From an uncultured Aquimarina sp. (GTDB lineage: Bacteria > Bacteroidota > Bacteroidia > Flavobacteriales > Flavobacteriaceae), in assembly GCA_947500505.1 (NCBI GenBank), contig CANMSL010000003.1, positions 186,001 to 250,000 on the forward strand: DNA of 64,000 nucleotides. The letters run 5' to 3'. Positions 43,602 to 53,687 of the stretch are shown here, piece after piece. The notes under the pieces were generated by a model. The model saw only the letters and a program-made list of their open reading frames with translations, searched no databases and was not told the DNA's origin. The position numbers were made by a program, and so were the translations under genes. How positions within the stretch are numbered: the first letter of the stretch is position 1; each line of letters begins with the position of its first letter.

Positions 43602-44834
43602 ATGGAAAACGCAAATTTATTAGCAATCGCAAAAGAATTTGGGAGTCCTGTATATGTATATGACTCCGAAAAAATTGTTTCACAGTATGAACGCCTAACC
43701 GGTGCTTTTAAACAGGTGAAACATGTGAAGCTAAACTATGCTGTTAAGGCGTTGTCTAATCTTGCAATATTGAAGTTAATGAATTCATTAGGTGCTGGAT
43801 TAGATACTGTATCCATTCAAGAAGTTCAGTTAGGACTACACGCAGGTGTAGAACCGTCTAATATAATTTTCACTCCTAATGGGGTTTCTTTAGAAGAAAT
43901 TGAGAAAGTTTCTAAAATGGGTGTTCAAATAAACATTGATAACTTATCCATCCTGGAACAGTTCGGAACAAAACATCCTGATATCCCAGTTTGTATCAGA
44001 ATAAATCCTCATGTAATGGCTGGTGGAAACAGTAAGATTTCTGTGGGCCACATTGACAGTAAATTTGGAATTTCTATTCATCAGATCCCCCACATTCTAA
44101 GAATTGTGGAAAACACCGGAATGAATATTAATGGCATCCATATGCATACAGGTAGTGATATTTTGGATATTGATGTATTTCTATACGCCAGCGAAATACT
44201 TTTTGAAACAGCCAGAAATTTTAAGAATCTGGATTTTATAGATTTCGGAAGCGGTTTTAAGGTTCCTTATAAAACAGGGGATATTGAAACCAATATTGAG
44301 GAGTTTGGCAAAAAGCTTACTAAGCGTTTTAATGATTTTTGTAAACAATATGGAAAAGAATTAACGCTTGGTTTCGAACCTGGAAAATTCTTAGTTAGCG
44401 AGGCTGGGTATTTTTTGGCAAAAGTAAATGTAGTAAAACAAACAACCTCTACTGTTTTTGCCGGGATAGATAGTGGTTTTAATCACTTAATAAGACCTAT
44501 GTTTTATGACTCATATCATGAAATCGTAAACATTTCTAATCCTAAAGGCAGAGAGCGTTTTTATTCTATTGTAGGTTACATATGCGAAACTGATACGTTT
44601 GCCACGAACAGAAGAATTACAGAAATTACCGAAGGTGATATTCTTGCTTTTAAAAATGCGGGAGCCTATTGTTTTTCCATGGCGAGTAACTACAATTCTC
44701 GTTTTCGTCCTGCAGAGGTACTTTGGCACAATCATAAAGCCCACTTAATTCGTAATCACGAAACCTTTGAGGATCTTACTAAAAATCAAGTAGATGTTGA
44801 TTTATTTTCCAAAGTAACAGAACCCGCCTCTTAA
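43602..44834 (+). CDS. lysA: Diaminopimelate decarboxylase
   Basis: Converts meso-diaminopimelate to lysine with PLP. 410 residues: the alanine-racemase-fold barrel with the PLP Lys in LNYAVKA (K49), the GSGFKVPY phosphate-site loop and the GFEPGKFLV segment, then the C-terminal Greek-key domain with CETDTFA and GAYCFSMASNYNSRFRP. Length and motifs are standard. Single gene with a terminator after it. Confidence 0.96.
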   Translation: MENANLLAIAKEFGSPVYVYDSEKIVSQYERLTGAFKQVKHVKLNYAVKALSNLAILKLMNSLGAGLDTVSIQEVQLGLHAGVEPSNIIFTPNGVSLEEIEKVSKMGVQINIDNLSILEQFGTKHPDIPVCIRINPHVMAGGNSKISVGHIDSKFGISIHQIPHILRIVENTGMNINGIHMHTGSDILDIDVFLYASEILFETARNFKNLDFIDFGSGFKVPYKTGDIETNIEEFGKKLTKRFNDFCKQYGKELTLGFEPGKFLVSEAGYFLAKVNVVKQTTSTVFAGIDSGFNHLIRPMFYDSYHEIVNISNPKGRERFYSIVGYICETDTFATNRRITEITEGDILAFKNAGAYCFSMASNYNSRFRPAEVLWHNHKAHLIRNHETFEDLTKNQVDVDLFSKVTEPAS

Positions 44835-44844
44835 TATTATTATA

Positions 44845-44880
44845 AAAAAGTGTATTAAGTATTTCTTGATGCACTTTTTG
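44845..44880 (+). terminator. Terminator after lysA
   Basis: AAAAGTGTATTAAG pairs with CTTGATGCACTTTT (one G-U pair), then a T-rich run. It lies 10 bases past the lysA stop. Confidence 0.8.
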
Positions 44881-45342
44881 TTTTAATTGCTACTTTAAAT
44901 AAAACTTAATTTTTCATACCTGGTTGAACAATAGAAAAGTTTTCAGCTTCTTTAGCTATATCCATAATCCTTATAACATCTGCCAGCAATTGTTTGGCAT
45001 TGTAAATAATACCATCTTTGATAGTAATGTTAACCACCAACCCTAACCACTTCATTTTCTTTTTTAGGCCTAATTGCACTAGTATCGTATAATAACTTTA
45101 GGTTTTTTTAAGAGGATTTTAGTTAAATAAATGATTTACAACACACTACAAAACTACCGTCTTATGCTTTAAATAAAGTTGCCAAATTCTAAATGGATCA
45201 TAGAGTTAAAGATTAAAGTTTACCAAAACAAATTAAATAAAACACAACAATCTGGAGGACAAATACTTAATACAAGTTTTTAATAAAATTAAAGACAGAT
45301 TTTCTTATTTTTAAGGTAGCGGCCAATCAAAAAAGTTTTATC
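44880..45342. other. Intergenic region with a gene remnant
   Basis: 463 bases between two plus-strand genes. The minus strand holds the amidohydrolase-like remnant at 44906-45055. The remainder (45060-45342) is AT-rich and includes the promoter area of the AHSA1-type gene. No other ORF. Confidence 0.5.
44906..45055 (-). pseudogene. Probable C-terminal remnant of an amidohydrolase
   Basis: A 49-codon open frame reading VVNITIKDGIIYNAKQLLAD and ending in a VQPGMKN tail. This is the form of the last strand and helix of metal-dependent amidohydrolases (imidazolonepropionase-like), whose ends read VVKDGxxYDxxxLLADV. No upstream part of the enzyme remains. Most likely the stump of a deleted gene; a free-standing 49-residue protein is the alternative. 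Confidence 0.4.
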
Positions 45343-45855
45343 ATGGAAAAATTACAGTGGAATTCTTTTACAAAAAAGATTTACATACATACATCTGCAA
45401 AGAAATTATATGATTTATGGGCTACAGAAAAGGGTATTACTTCATGGTTTCTTAGGGAAGCTTCGTATATTTCTCCAGACGGCAAAATTAGAAATCCCAC
45501 AGAATACTTTCAAAAAGGAGATTCATATACCTGGTATTGGCATAACTGGGACGGAAAAGAAGAAGGTAAGATTCTTCATACAAATGAAATGAATTATATA
45601 GAATTGCTGTTCGGAGAATGCAAAGTATCCGTTACACTTAAAGAAAAAAACGATATAACCCTTTTAATATTAACACAATTTGAAATTCCTGAGGATGATG
45701 ATAGCAAATTAAAATTACATTATGGTTGTAGTAATGGATGGACTTTTTGGCTTACAAATTTAAAGGCATTTACAGAACACGGAATATTATTAAATGAAAA
45801 AGATATCGACTTGAGAAACCTAGAACTTTCGGAGTATGAATTTGTGAATATGTGA
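45343..45855 (+). CDS. AHSA1-type SRPBCC protein
   Basis: 170 residues with the activator-of-Hsp90-like START fold: IYIHTSAKKLYDLWATEKGI at the start, WHNWDGKEEGKI in the sheet, and the closing helix with GWTFWLTNLKAFTEHG. This family binds small ligands or acts as a stress helper; no substrate can be named. It is convergent with the DUF3820 gene with no gap (the two stops are adjacent). Confidence 0.88.
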   Translation: MEKLQWNSFTKKIYIHTSAKKLYDLWATEKGITSWFLREASYISPDGKIRNPTEYFQKGDSYTWYWHNWDGKEEGKILHTNEMNYIELLFGECKVSVTLKEKNDITLLILTQFEIPEDDDSKLKLHYGCSNGWTFWLTNLKAFTEHGILLNEKDIDLRNLELSEYEFVNM

Positions 45856-46080
45856 TTAAAGTTTTTTGATATTTCTGATCAGATATTCCAGACCATTAAG
45901 TTTTAGCTCGTATACTGTCTGCATTTGCTGCCCGAGAGCTCCTTTAGGGAAACCTTTATTATGATACCATACAATATAGTACTCCGGAAGATCTATTAGG
46001 TATCTATCTTTATACTTACCAAAAGGCATTTTGGTATTCGCTAACTTCACTAAAAACTCTTTCTGGAATTGTAGATTCAT
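45856..46080 (-). CDS. DUF3820 small protein
   Basis: 74 residues matching DUF3820: MPFGKYKDRYLIDLPEYYIV (18-37) and WYHNKGFPKGALGQQMQTVYEL (shown as family phrases around 38-59). Some members are named as virulence or exonuclease-X-like C-terminal domains and may bind nucleic acid. It lies 21 bases after the DUF922 gene on the same strand. Confidence 0.9.
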   Translation of the reverse strand: MNLQFQKEFLVKLANTKMPFGKYKDRYLIDLPEYYIVWYHNKGFPKGALGQQMQTVYELKLNGLEYLIRNIKKL

Positions 46081-46101
46081 AAAATTAATGAAAAGATAAA
46101 T

Positions 46102-46635
46102 CTATTTGGCATATGCTCTATAGTACCACATCAAGTTTTTTACCTTCTTTTCCCATTTTTTCTGACTTACTTTGTTTTTGGAATGATCCGTTTCTGTATC
46201 GTATAGTTCCTGCATATTAATTCTCATTCGTTCCACACGTTTATACATCTTATTAAGATCTTTACGAACATTCTTACCTGGACCATATTCTTTCAACTTC
46301 TTACGCATAATCCGGGCGTGTAATTCTGAAATATCAAAATGTAATTGTTCGTGCATTAGAAGATATTTAGTAGACTGACCTTTTTTTACCCACGACAATG
46401 ACGGATAACAAAAGCTATCTACTTCATACTTCAATTCTATTTTTCCATAATCCTTACTTATAGACCATTGGTAAGTGATTCCTGTATTGACACTAGCGTC
46501 AAAATTGCTGTCCCATTTAGGTTCTCCTCTAAAATCTGACCAATCTAACTTACTCTTTTCTGCATAAGAAAAACGCTCTACATATCCGTGATTAGTAAAA
46601 ACTAAAACTAAGAGAATAGTAAAAAATTTACCCAT
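46102..46635 (-). CDS. DUF922-like secreted putative zinc protease
   Basis: 177 residues with a short signal peptide and a predicted zinc motif YLLMHEQLHFDISELH, giving H95, E96, H99 and possibly H106. The N-terminal phrase LDWSDFRGEP (30-39) is typical of DUF922. Domain members are annotated as putative Zn-dependent proteases. The C-terminal 60 residues are helical and basic. Confidence 0.85.
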   Translation of the reverse strand: MGKFFTILLVLVFTNHGYVERFSYAEKSKLDWSDFRGEPKWDSNFDASVNTGITYQWSISKDYGKIELKYEVDSFCYPSLSWVKKGQSTKYLLMHEQLHFDISELHARIMRKKLKEYGPGKNVRKDLNKMYKRVERMRINMQELYDTETDHSKNKVSQKKWEKKVKNLMWYYRAYAK

Positions 46636-46990
46636 AATTGCAATAATTATGCCCGGCTAAAAGTTGTTTTTTACTTCAGCACTAAAGCTCAATACGGGGC
46701 TAAGTATTGATAATCAGTACTAAAATATGCTTATTAATATTCAGATATAGAACCTATATCTATCCCAACTGAAACAATTTTTCAATGTCTAATTATTACT
46801 TTAGGTTGCTAAAATTGTTTTAAATAATGTATAACAATTTTCGTACCACGACTCGTTATAAGTCAAAAAATAAAAAAAAGTTGACTCTATTTTTAATTTT
46901 CTTAATTGAAAACAAAAATAATTCAGAATCTAAAAATAAAAAAAATGATTTTAAAATCAACTGTAAAATTGATTATTGATGAAATAAATT
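46636..46990. other. Intergenic gap
   Basis: 355 AT-rich bases between two minus-strand genes. It contains a short TGATTTTAAAATCA palindrome near 46945-46958 that may help end the LysM gene transcript, but the stem is weak. No ORF. Confidence 0.45.
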
Positions 46991-49174
46991 TTATTCTATT
47001 ACTGTTAGTTTTAGATCATCATCAAATTTAATAATGTAAGATGCTTTATTATAGTAGCCTCCTAGCATTTTCTTAGCATAATTAAATTTGTTTTCCACAT
47101 ATTCTGTTGTCCCTTCAAAAGTTGCTGCGTGGTACAGATCATCAGCCGCACCCAATCGCATTAAAATATCATAGGTTATATCGAACCCTCTTACTGCATA
47201 AATACTAGGTATTATTCCATATTCCTTTTTGTATCTGGCAACAAAAGGTGTCATATTTTTTTCATCGTAGTTATCAAATTCTTTTGCTATTGATGGATAA
47301 TGTAAATGTAATTTGGATAAGTACTCATTCTTAATACTATCATCCCCAAATGCATCATCCTTATCAGTTGTATACAATGTAATTTTATGACTTTCTGCTT
47401 TTGCGTTAAGCAGCGTTGTAACATTACTGATCATCGCAACATCATCTGATTCCAGAAAAACCCAATTTGGTTTATTATTAGACAACACTTTATTAAGATG
47501 AACCGGATATACATAGTTACCTACTTCGATCTTTGCTATTTTAGCATCCGGAAATTTGGCTATCAGCTTCTTTTTTATCTCCACGTGCTTCTTTTTTATT
47601 TCTTCATCTTTGTTTTTTCTTTGCTGAACTATAATCACAATATTCTTATCCGTAGAATCCTTAGCTACATAATCAATCAATTTATCTTGCAGCATAATGT
47701 CGGTCGGTATTGTCTGAAAGAAATTACTATATAACTTTGATTCTCTGTTAGAAATAGGGGAAATCACAGGAGTATCGTACTTTTTTAACTCAGCTGCAAC
47801 GGTTTCTACATTAGCTTGATACAGTGGTCCGATGACAACATCCATTTCATCAAAATTATTTTGATTAATTAATTGTTTTATATGAACGGTGTTATTATTT
47901 CTTTGAGTATCAAAAACCGTTAGATCAATACTAAGACCTTTACTTTTAGCAGAATCTATTGCCATCTGAACACCTTTATAAAAGTCCAAAGCGACTAGTG
48001 TTCCTCTTGCCCTTCTACTTTTCAAAAACTCCTCTGTTTCTTTTCTTGCATTGAGGTCTAACGTATCTAAACCAAACGGAAGCATTATAGCTAACTTCTT
48101 AGTTTTAAAATTATATAACATGTTCTCCAACGGCACTATTTTCTTTTCAGGAAAATCAATAGCCAAGGAATCCACTTCTGCTTGTTTAGGAAGTGTAATT
48201 ACCATTCCGGCTTTTAATCCATCTCTCAAATATGGGTTCATTATAAACAAGGAGTCGGATGAAATCTCGGTTCTCTTAAGAATACTATATATAGTTTCTT
48301 TCGGTTTTACCTCATACAATTCGAATTCCGGCTGAATAATCTCCTCTAAAGGAACAAAAATTGTAGTTGGCACTACAATTTCCATACCTATTGGAAACAC
48401 AGGATCCATTTCAGGATTAAGTTGATTTAATTCCTCAACGGTAATACCATGCCTTCTGGCGATACTATATCTTGTATCCTTTGGTTTTACAATATATTTT
48501 GTGGTGGTTGAAACCCTGCTACTTAGGGTGTCCTTCGGAATTATGTTTTCTCCTTCCGTATTTTCGGCGAAGATCGGAATTCTAATTTTATCTCGTTTTC
48601 GGATTTGTTCAGCGTATAACCTTTTATTATGTTTTTTGATATCATCCACAGTAATATCATATTTTTTTGCAATACTATACAGAGTTTCCTTTTTTCTTAC
48701 CTTATGTGTTTTAAAGCGAACTATTTGACGTATTTCTTCTAAAGGTTTTATACTGTCTAAAACAGGATCACTTACATTCTCTGTTGGAGTGATTTGATCT
48801 TCTTCTTTCTCCAATACTGCTACCCGCAAAATCTGACCTAAATTGATCCCGTTAACGGCTTCTGGATTAAGATTATAAATTGCTTCTGGGGTTGTATTAT
48901 ACTTAATCGAAAGATTATAAACCGTATCCCCTTCTGCTACAACGTGCACTTGATATTCTCGATCATCAACTATTGGAATTGCTAAGATTTGACCTTCTTT
49001 AATTCCTTCTTTGGCAGTAGGATTAATTTTGTAAATTGCTTCTGGTGTTGTATTATATCGTTTTGCAATTCTATATACATTTTCTCCCTGGACAACTTTA
49101 TGACTCTTATACTGCTGAGCAAAACCAATAGTGGTTATAAAAAGCACAAAAAAGAACAACAATACTTTTTTCAT
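46991..49174 (-). CDS. LysM repeat protein with periplasmic-binding-like C-terminal domain
   Basis: 727 residues. Signal peptide (to FAQQ near 20), then five LysM modules at about 24-68, 72-117, 152-197, 228-272 and 286-329, each with the GExxYRIAKRYNTTPEAIYKIN-type core (shown as SHKVVQGENVYRIAKRY, YQVHVVAEGDTVYNLS, THKVRKKETLYSIAKKY, YIVKPKDTRYSIARRHG, YEVKPKETIYSIL). From about 360 to the end comes a type-1 periplasmic-binding fold (LAIMLPFGLDTLDL, DVVIGPLYQANVETVAAELK, PVISPISNRES), as in LppC/LpoA and amino-acid receptors. It probably ties peptidoglycan binding to regulation of wall synthesis. Confidence 0.9.
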   Translation of the reverse strand: MKKVLLFFFVLFITTIGFAQQYKSHKVVQGENVYRIAKRYNTTPEAIYKINPTAKEGIKEGQILAIPIVDDREYQVHVVAEGDTVYNLSIKYNTTPEAIYNLNPEAVNGINLGQILRVAVLEKEEDQITPTENVSDPVLDSIKPLEEIRQIVRFKTHKVRKKETLYSIAKKYDITVDDIKKHNKRLYAEQIRKRDKIRIPIFAENTEGENIIPKDTLSSRVSTTTKYIVKPKDTRYSIARRHGITVEELNQLNPEMDPVFPIGMEIVVPTTIFVPLEEIIQPEFELYEVKPKETIYSILKRTEISSDSLFIMNPYLRDGLKAGMVITLPKQAEVDSLAIDFPEKKIVPLENMLYNFKTKKLAIMLPFGLDTLDLNARKETEEFLKSRRARGTLVALDFYKGVQMAIDSAKSKGLSIDLTVFDTQRNNNTVHIKQLINQNNFDEMDVVIGPLYQANVETVAAELKKYDTPVISPISNRESKLYSNFFQTIPTDIMLQDKLIDYVAKDSTDKNIVIIVQQRKNKDEEIKKKHVEIKKKLIAKFPDAKIAKIEVGNYVYPVHLNKVLSNNKPNWVFLESDDVAMISNVTTLLNAKAESHKITLYTTDKDDAFGDDSIKNEYLSKLHLHYPSIAKEFDNYDEKNMTPFVARYKKEYGIIPSIYAVRGFDITYDILMRLGAADDLYHAATFEGTTEYVENKFNYAKKMLGGYYNKASYIIKFDDDLKLTVIE

Positions 49175-49233
49175 TCGATTTAAATTTAATGGATTGATTC
49201 TTAAAGAATCAAAAACGTTATGATATTAAAATA

Positions 49234-50772
49234 TTACTCCCACTCTATGGTTGCAGGTGGTTTTGAGCTAATATCATATACTACTCTATTAACGCCTTTT
49301 ACCTTATTTATTATCTCATTAGATGTTTTTTGTAAAAACTCATAAGGAAGATTCACCCAATCTGCCGTCATTCCGTCTGTACTTTCTACAGCTCTTAACG
49401 CCACACATTTTTCATAGGTTCTTTCATCTCCCATTACTCCAACACTCTGTACTGGTAATAATATGGCACCAGCTTGCCAAACTTTATTATATAGACCATT
49501 ATCCCTTAAGCCGTTAATAAATATAGCATCTACCTCCTGCAAAATACTAACTTTTTCCGGAGTAATATCTCCTAAGATGCGTATTGCTAATCCAGGTCCG
49601 GGAAAAGGGTGCCTTCCTAACAACTCAGGATTGATTCCCAATGATCCTCCTACCCGCCTTACTTCATCTTTAAATAACATCTTTAAAGGCTCCACCACTT
49701 TTAATTTCATAAAATCAGGTAACCCACCTACATTATGATGTGATTTTATAGTAGCAGACGGCCCCCCACTAACCGAAACTGATTCTATAACATCCGGATA
49801 TATAGTACCTTGTGCCAACCACTTAGCATCTTCAATTTGGTGAGCTTCGTCATCAAATACTTCTATAAACACTCTACCGATTATCTTTCTTTTTCCTTCC
49901 GGATCACTTTCTCCTGCAAGAGCTCCCAAAAAGCGTGCCGAAGCATCTACACCTTTCACATTCAATCCCATTCCTTTATACTGTGTTAACACAGAAGAAA
50001 ATTCATTTTTGCGAAGCAATCCGTTATTAACAAAGATACAGTGAAGATTATCACCAATAGCTCTATGTAGTAATACCGCTGCAACCGTAGAATCTACGCC
50101 TCCAGAAAGTCCTAGAACAACTTTATCATTTCCTAACTGGTCTTTTAATTTTTTTACGGTTTCCTCTACAAAAGAATCCGGAGTCCAATCCTGAGCAATA
50201 CCAGAAATATTCACCAGAAAATTCTCTAAAAGTTGTGCTCCATCTTTTGAATGATACACTTCTGGATGAAATTGAATCGCGTAGGTCTCTTCTCCTTCAA
50301 TTTTATAAGCTGCATTTTCTACATCTTTGGTGCTTGCCAAAAGTCTGGCCTGAGGAGGTAATTCTTTAATCGTATCACTATGACTCATCCAAACCTGAGA
50401 ACCTTCAGGAATATTCTGAAATAATTCATCATTACTTATATATGATAAATTTGCCCGGCCATATTCCCTGGTATCAGATTCTGCTACGCGCCCGCCACCA
50501 AAATGTGCTAAATATTGAGCACCATAACAAATACCTAATAATGGTTTTTTACCCTGTATTTCTGACAGATCGGGATGTGCAACCTCATCACCTCGTACGG
50601 AAATAGGACTACCAGATAGAATTACAGCTTTATAATCACTGATATTTTTTGGAGGTTTATTATACGGATGTATTTCTGAATAAATATTGAGTTCTCTTAC
50701 TCGGCGTCCTATAAGTTGTGTTACTTGTGACCCGAAGTCTAAAATAAGTACCTTGTTATTTTGCATAGGCAA
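49234..50772 (-). CDS. guaA: GMP synthase (glutamine-hydrolysing)
   Basis: Aminates XMP to GMP. 512 residues: class-I glutamine amidotransferase with GICYGAQ (nucleophile C82) and HPEVYHS (catalytic His and, two residues on, Glu), the ATP pyrophosphatase domain with [12 protein letters not shown], and the C-terminal dimer domain ending PPATIEWE. An ATG two codons in (50766) is an equally good start. It completes the route begun by guaB at 20962-22434. Confidence 0.98.
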   Translation of the reverse strand: MPMQNNKVLILDFGSQVTQLIGRRVRELNIYSEIHPYNKPPKNISDYKAVILSGSPISVRGDEVAHPDLSEIQGKKPLLGICYGAQYLAHFGGGRVAESDTREYGRANLSYISNDELFQNIPEGSQVWMSHSDTIKELPPQARLLASTKDVENAAYKIEGEETYAIQFHPEVYHSKDGAQLLENFLVNISGIAQDWTPDSFVEETVKKLKDQLGNDKVVLGLSGGVDSTVAAVLLHRAIGDNLHCIFVNNGLLRKNEFSSVLTQYKGMGLNVKGVDASARFLGALAGESDPEGKRKIIGRVFIEVFDDEAHQIEDAKWLAQGTIYPDVIESVSVSGGPSATIKSHHNVGGLPDFMKLKVVEPLKMLFKDEVRRVGGSLGINPELLGRHPFPGPGLAIRILGDITPEKVSILQEVDAIFINGLRDNGLYNKVWQAGAILLPVQSVGVMGDERTYEKCVALRAVESTDGMTADWVNLPYEFLQKTSNEIINKVKGVNRVVYDISSKPPATIEWE

Positions 50773-50899
50773 AAATAAAATTAAATTGAAAACCTTGAAA
50801 TCCTTACTGATATAATTTTCAACATTACTGATTTTTTATAAAGACCTTGTCGATTGTCTAAAAAAATAGCGACTTACTTAGTATATTTATCGAAAAACT

Positions 50900-51679
50900 A
50901 TGAAGTCTTCATTTTTAAGTCATTTATTATGGTACTTCCTACTTTCTGCTATAGTTTCCTGTAAAAGTGGATTAGATCAAAGAGGTACCAGTAATTACGA
51001 AAATAGTATTGACGAAGATTCTTTTAAGAAAATCCCGCTGACCTCTGGTAACATTATTAGTAAGATAAACGTTAATGACAAAGAATCTGAATGGAAATAT
51101 GACTTGACAATCCCTAAAATCAAAGATGGCGAGAAAGTTCCGTTATTTGTTGTTTTACACGGAGGTGTTGGGAGTAAAAACTATACCAAATTCAGTAATT
51201 GTTTGGTTGCTCCCGGGTTAAAAGATGCCGGAGGATTTATTTTTAGCCCATCTGGAGCCTGGCGGACCTGGACATTGGATTATCTTGAGAAAAGAATTTT
51301 AGACTTCATTGATTTAGCTAAAAAGCACTGGCCCGTTGACCCTGACAAAATTATGCTGGTAGGATATAGCAATGGAGCTATCGCAGGATGGCAATATGCC
51401 AAAGATCATGAAAACATCTTTTCTGGCATGGTACTAATGGGATCTAATTGTAAGGTTGAAGAAAAACTCAATATTCCAATTTATGTCATACAGGGAACAG
51501 AAGATAAATTTTTTCCTATAAAGAAAACCAGAAAACGTATAGCCGAAGCTAAAGCATTGGGCTGCAACATCACTTTTGTAGAAGCTGAAGGAAGAACACA
51601 TTTAAAAGCTTGTGAATATCAAGAAATATTAAAGTCAAGCATTCCGTGGATGGAAAAAGAAGTTTGGGATTTGCAATAG
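50900..51679 (+). CDS. Esterase/PHB-depolymerase-like lipoprotein
   Basis: 259 residues with a lipoprotein signal (IVSC, lipid Cys 21) and an alpha/beta-hydrolase core: PLFVVLHGGVGSKN as oxyanion loop, nucleophile elbow GYSNGAIAG, VIQGTEDKFFP for the acid and GRTHLKACEY for the His. This is the layout of feruloyl-esterase / PHB-depolymerase family hydrolases and of dienelactone-hydrolase-like lipoproteins. Cell-surface ester hydrolysis is likely; the substrate is unknown. Confidence 0.88.
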   Translation: MKSSFLSHLLWYFLLSAIVSCKSGLDQRGTSNYENSIDEDSFKKIPLTSGNIISKINVNDKESEWKYDLTIPKIKDGEKVPLFVVLHGGVGSKNYTKFSNCLVAPGLKDAGGFIFSPSGAWRTWTLDYLEKRILDFIDLAKKHWPVDPDKIMLVGYSNGAIAGWQYAKDHENIFSGMVLMGSNCKVEEKLNIPIYVIQGTEDKFFPIKKTRKRIAEAKALGCNITFVEAEGRTHLKACEYQEILKSSIPWMEKEVWDLQ

Positions 51680-51764
51680 ACGGTGGAAGAGAAAATCTCA
51701 TATTTTTTGAGGTTGCCCTATAATTTAATTAACTTTAGGTAATCCTTAATAAATCTAACCTCCC

Positions 51765-52310
51765 ATGACAGATATTACATTTTCTACAGTTGTAGCAGAT
51801 CTAAAAATCGCAGCAGAAAATAGTTCGCATCCTTTCAGGTATTTTACACTGGCTACCTCTGATTTTAATAACATTCCAAGATTAAGAACGGTGGTACTTA
51901 GAGATATCGACGATAGTTTGAATATGATGATATACACCGATGAAAGATCAAAAAAAATTGCTAATATTCAAGCAAACAACCGTGTAAGCCTCTTATTTTA
52001 TGATCAAAAACGACTATTGCAGATCACTGTGAAAGCCAGAGCCGAAATTATTACAGACGAAACAATTATTCAGCAAATATGGAGTCGGATTCCGGAAAAA
52101 TCAAAAAGAGACTACACCACAGAATTGTCTCCGGGAATAGAGATAAAAAAGCCAGAAGAAGTTGATTATCTTGAAGGAAAGCATTTTTTCTCTGCTATCA
52201 GGATTAGTCCGGTACGTATAGAGTACTTGCGATTAAAAAGGCCTAATCATATTAGAATAGTATTTAAAAAAGAAAATAATGACTGGAAAGGAACTTATAT
52301 AGTTCCTTAA
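51765..52310 (+). CDS. Pyridoxamine 5'-phosphate oxidase-like flavin protein
   Basis: 181 residues of the split-barrel FMN-binding fold: YFTLATSDFNNIPRLRTVVL at 27-46, MIYTDERSKKIANIQANNRV, then SLLFYDQKRLLQITVKARAE. The closing part (FSAIRISPVRIEYLRLKRPN) matches PNPOx-like Alr4036-type proteins rather than true PdxH, which has a longer C-terminal domain. Likely binds FMN; the redox substrate is unknown. It is convergent with the ThuA gene, overlapping by 4 bases. Confidence 0.88.
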   Translation: MTDITFSTVVADLKIAAENSSHPFRYFTLATSDFNNIPRLRTVVLRDIDDSLNMMIYTDERSKKIANIQANNRVSLLFYDQKRLLQITVKARAEIITDETIIQQIWSRIPEKSKRDYTTELSPGIEIKKPEEVDYLEGKHFFSAIRISPVRIEYLRLKRPNHIRIVFKKENNDWKGTYIVP

Positions 52311-53311
52311 TTCTTTTTCAGTACTCTAAAATTACTTTGTTGATCTCCTAAAATAACACTGCCAATATATAATCCATCAGAAAAGCTTTTTACATCAATA
52401 TCTATAAAAGCTACTTCAGAAGGAATTTTTACTTTGTATACAATTCTCCCGTGAATATCATAAATCATTATAGATTTTTCTCTGACTATATCAGAAGTTG
52501 TAAATCTTAAGACATCACTTACAGGATTCGGGGCTAATTGAAACGATATATGTTGATTAAACTCATCTGTATTTAATGTATTTCCAATAACATATTTTAT
52601 CCCTTCTTCTATATGTTTAATAAAATTGGCGTTATTAGTATAATCACTAGAATTATGCCCTAAGGCAGTATAAAAAGATCGCCCACCTCCATACTCTTTG
52701 TACCAGGATATCGGCCTGGCCTCATCATAATCATTAGATCCTGTAGACTCAACAATCAGAAGATCTATATTACCATTAAATAACTGCCCTCCATTGTTTT
52801 TCCAATAATAATATTCTTCGGATTTGTTCCAGATAGTTCCTAAAAAATCTACTGACGGATGAGAATTTACTATGGTCATATCCGCATTGAAATTATTACT
52901 GGTATGATTAGGCTCTGATTGTACAATACCTCCAACTAAATCATTATAAAAAGGCCAACTTTTATCACGATATGTATCCGTAGCAGCGTGAATACCTAAA
53001 AAACCTCCCCCTGCTGCAATAAAATCCTCAAAAGCCTTCTGTTGTGAAGAATTTAGTAAACCATTACCACTCGTGTTACACCATACAACAGCTTTATATT
53101 GAGCTAAATTATTGGAATTAAATTCGTTAGCGTCATTCGTATGATCAGTTAACCAAAGACCATTTGTATTTCCCAGGGTAGTAATCATAGTTACACCTGC
53201 TTCAATAGAACTGTGCGTGAATCCATTAGTTTTAGTAAAGATTAATATTTTATCCTGAGAATAAAGGTTAAAGACTGAAAGAAAAATAAAGGCAAGTAAG
53301 AGCTTTTGCAT
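52307..53311 (-). CDS. ThuA-like secreted protein with T9SS sorting domain
   Basis: 334 residues: signal peptide (to LYSQ near 19), a ThuA / trehalose-utilisation glutamine-amidotransferase-like domain at about 20-240 (ILIFTKTNGFTHSS, GGGFLGIHAATDTY, RSFYTALGHN), and a C-terminal type IX secretion sorting domain at about 255-334 (FQLAPNPVSDVLRF, YDIHGRIVYKVKI, SDGLYIGSVI, FRVLKKN). So it is exported through T9SS and probably anchored at the surface, where it would act on sugars. The catalytic role of ThuA proteins is not settled. Confidence 0.92.
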   Translation of the reverse strand: MQKLLLAFIFLSVFNLYSQDKILIFTKTNGFTHSSIEAGVTMITTLGNTNGLWLTDHTNDANEFNSNNLAQYKAVVWCNTSGNGLLNSSQQKAFEDFIAAGGGFLGIHAATDTYRDKSWPFYNDLVGGIVQSEPNHTSNNFNADMTIVNSHPSVDFLGTIWNKSEEYYYWKNNGGQLFNGNIDLLIVESTGSNDYDEARPISWYKEYGGGRSFYTALGHNSSDYTNNANFIKHIEEGIKYVIGNTLNTDEFNQHISFQLAPNPVSDVLRFTTSDIVREKSIMIYDIHGRIVYKVKIPSEVAFIDIDVKSFSDGLYIGSVILGDQQSNFRVLKKN

Positions 53312-53687
53312 TTTCGTGATAATAAAGGTTTGTCTTACAACAACGGAAAATATTCCTTGAAAATTATATGCTTCTTACAAGTTTCTTTACTAATTTAGTA
53401 CATAACCATAAGAAATTGTCACAAGCACAAATCGTTTTAAACCTTTTATAATGAGGTCATTAGTGATTTATTAAAATTCAATAAATTTAAGTCAATCCAA
53501 CTTCCGGAAGAAATTTTAACGTATGTGCAGACCTAAACTCTTTAAAAAAAAGACAAAAATACAGTACGTTATTTCATAGGAAGATCTTTAAAAACTAATA
53601 CATTATTTACTATTCAATTAAACGTATTAATCCAAATAGAAACTTTATAAATATTAAAACAATTAACACTTTTAAAACCAATTTATT
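53312..53687. other. Divergent intergenic region ThuA / astacin
   Basis: 376 AT-rich bases that should hold both promoters. No hairpin or ORF that I could support, and no clean TAnnTTTG box. Confidence 0.5.

Noticed and set aside
46945..46958. TGATTTTAAAATCA palindrome after the LysM gene as a terminator
   Set aside because: Only A/T pairs close to the centre and practically no loop; too weak to call, though a T-run follows.
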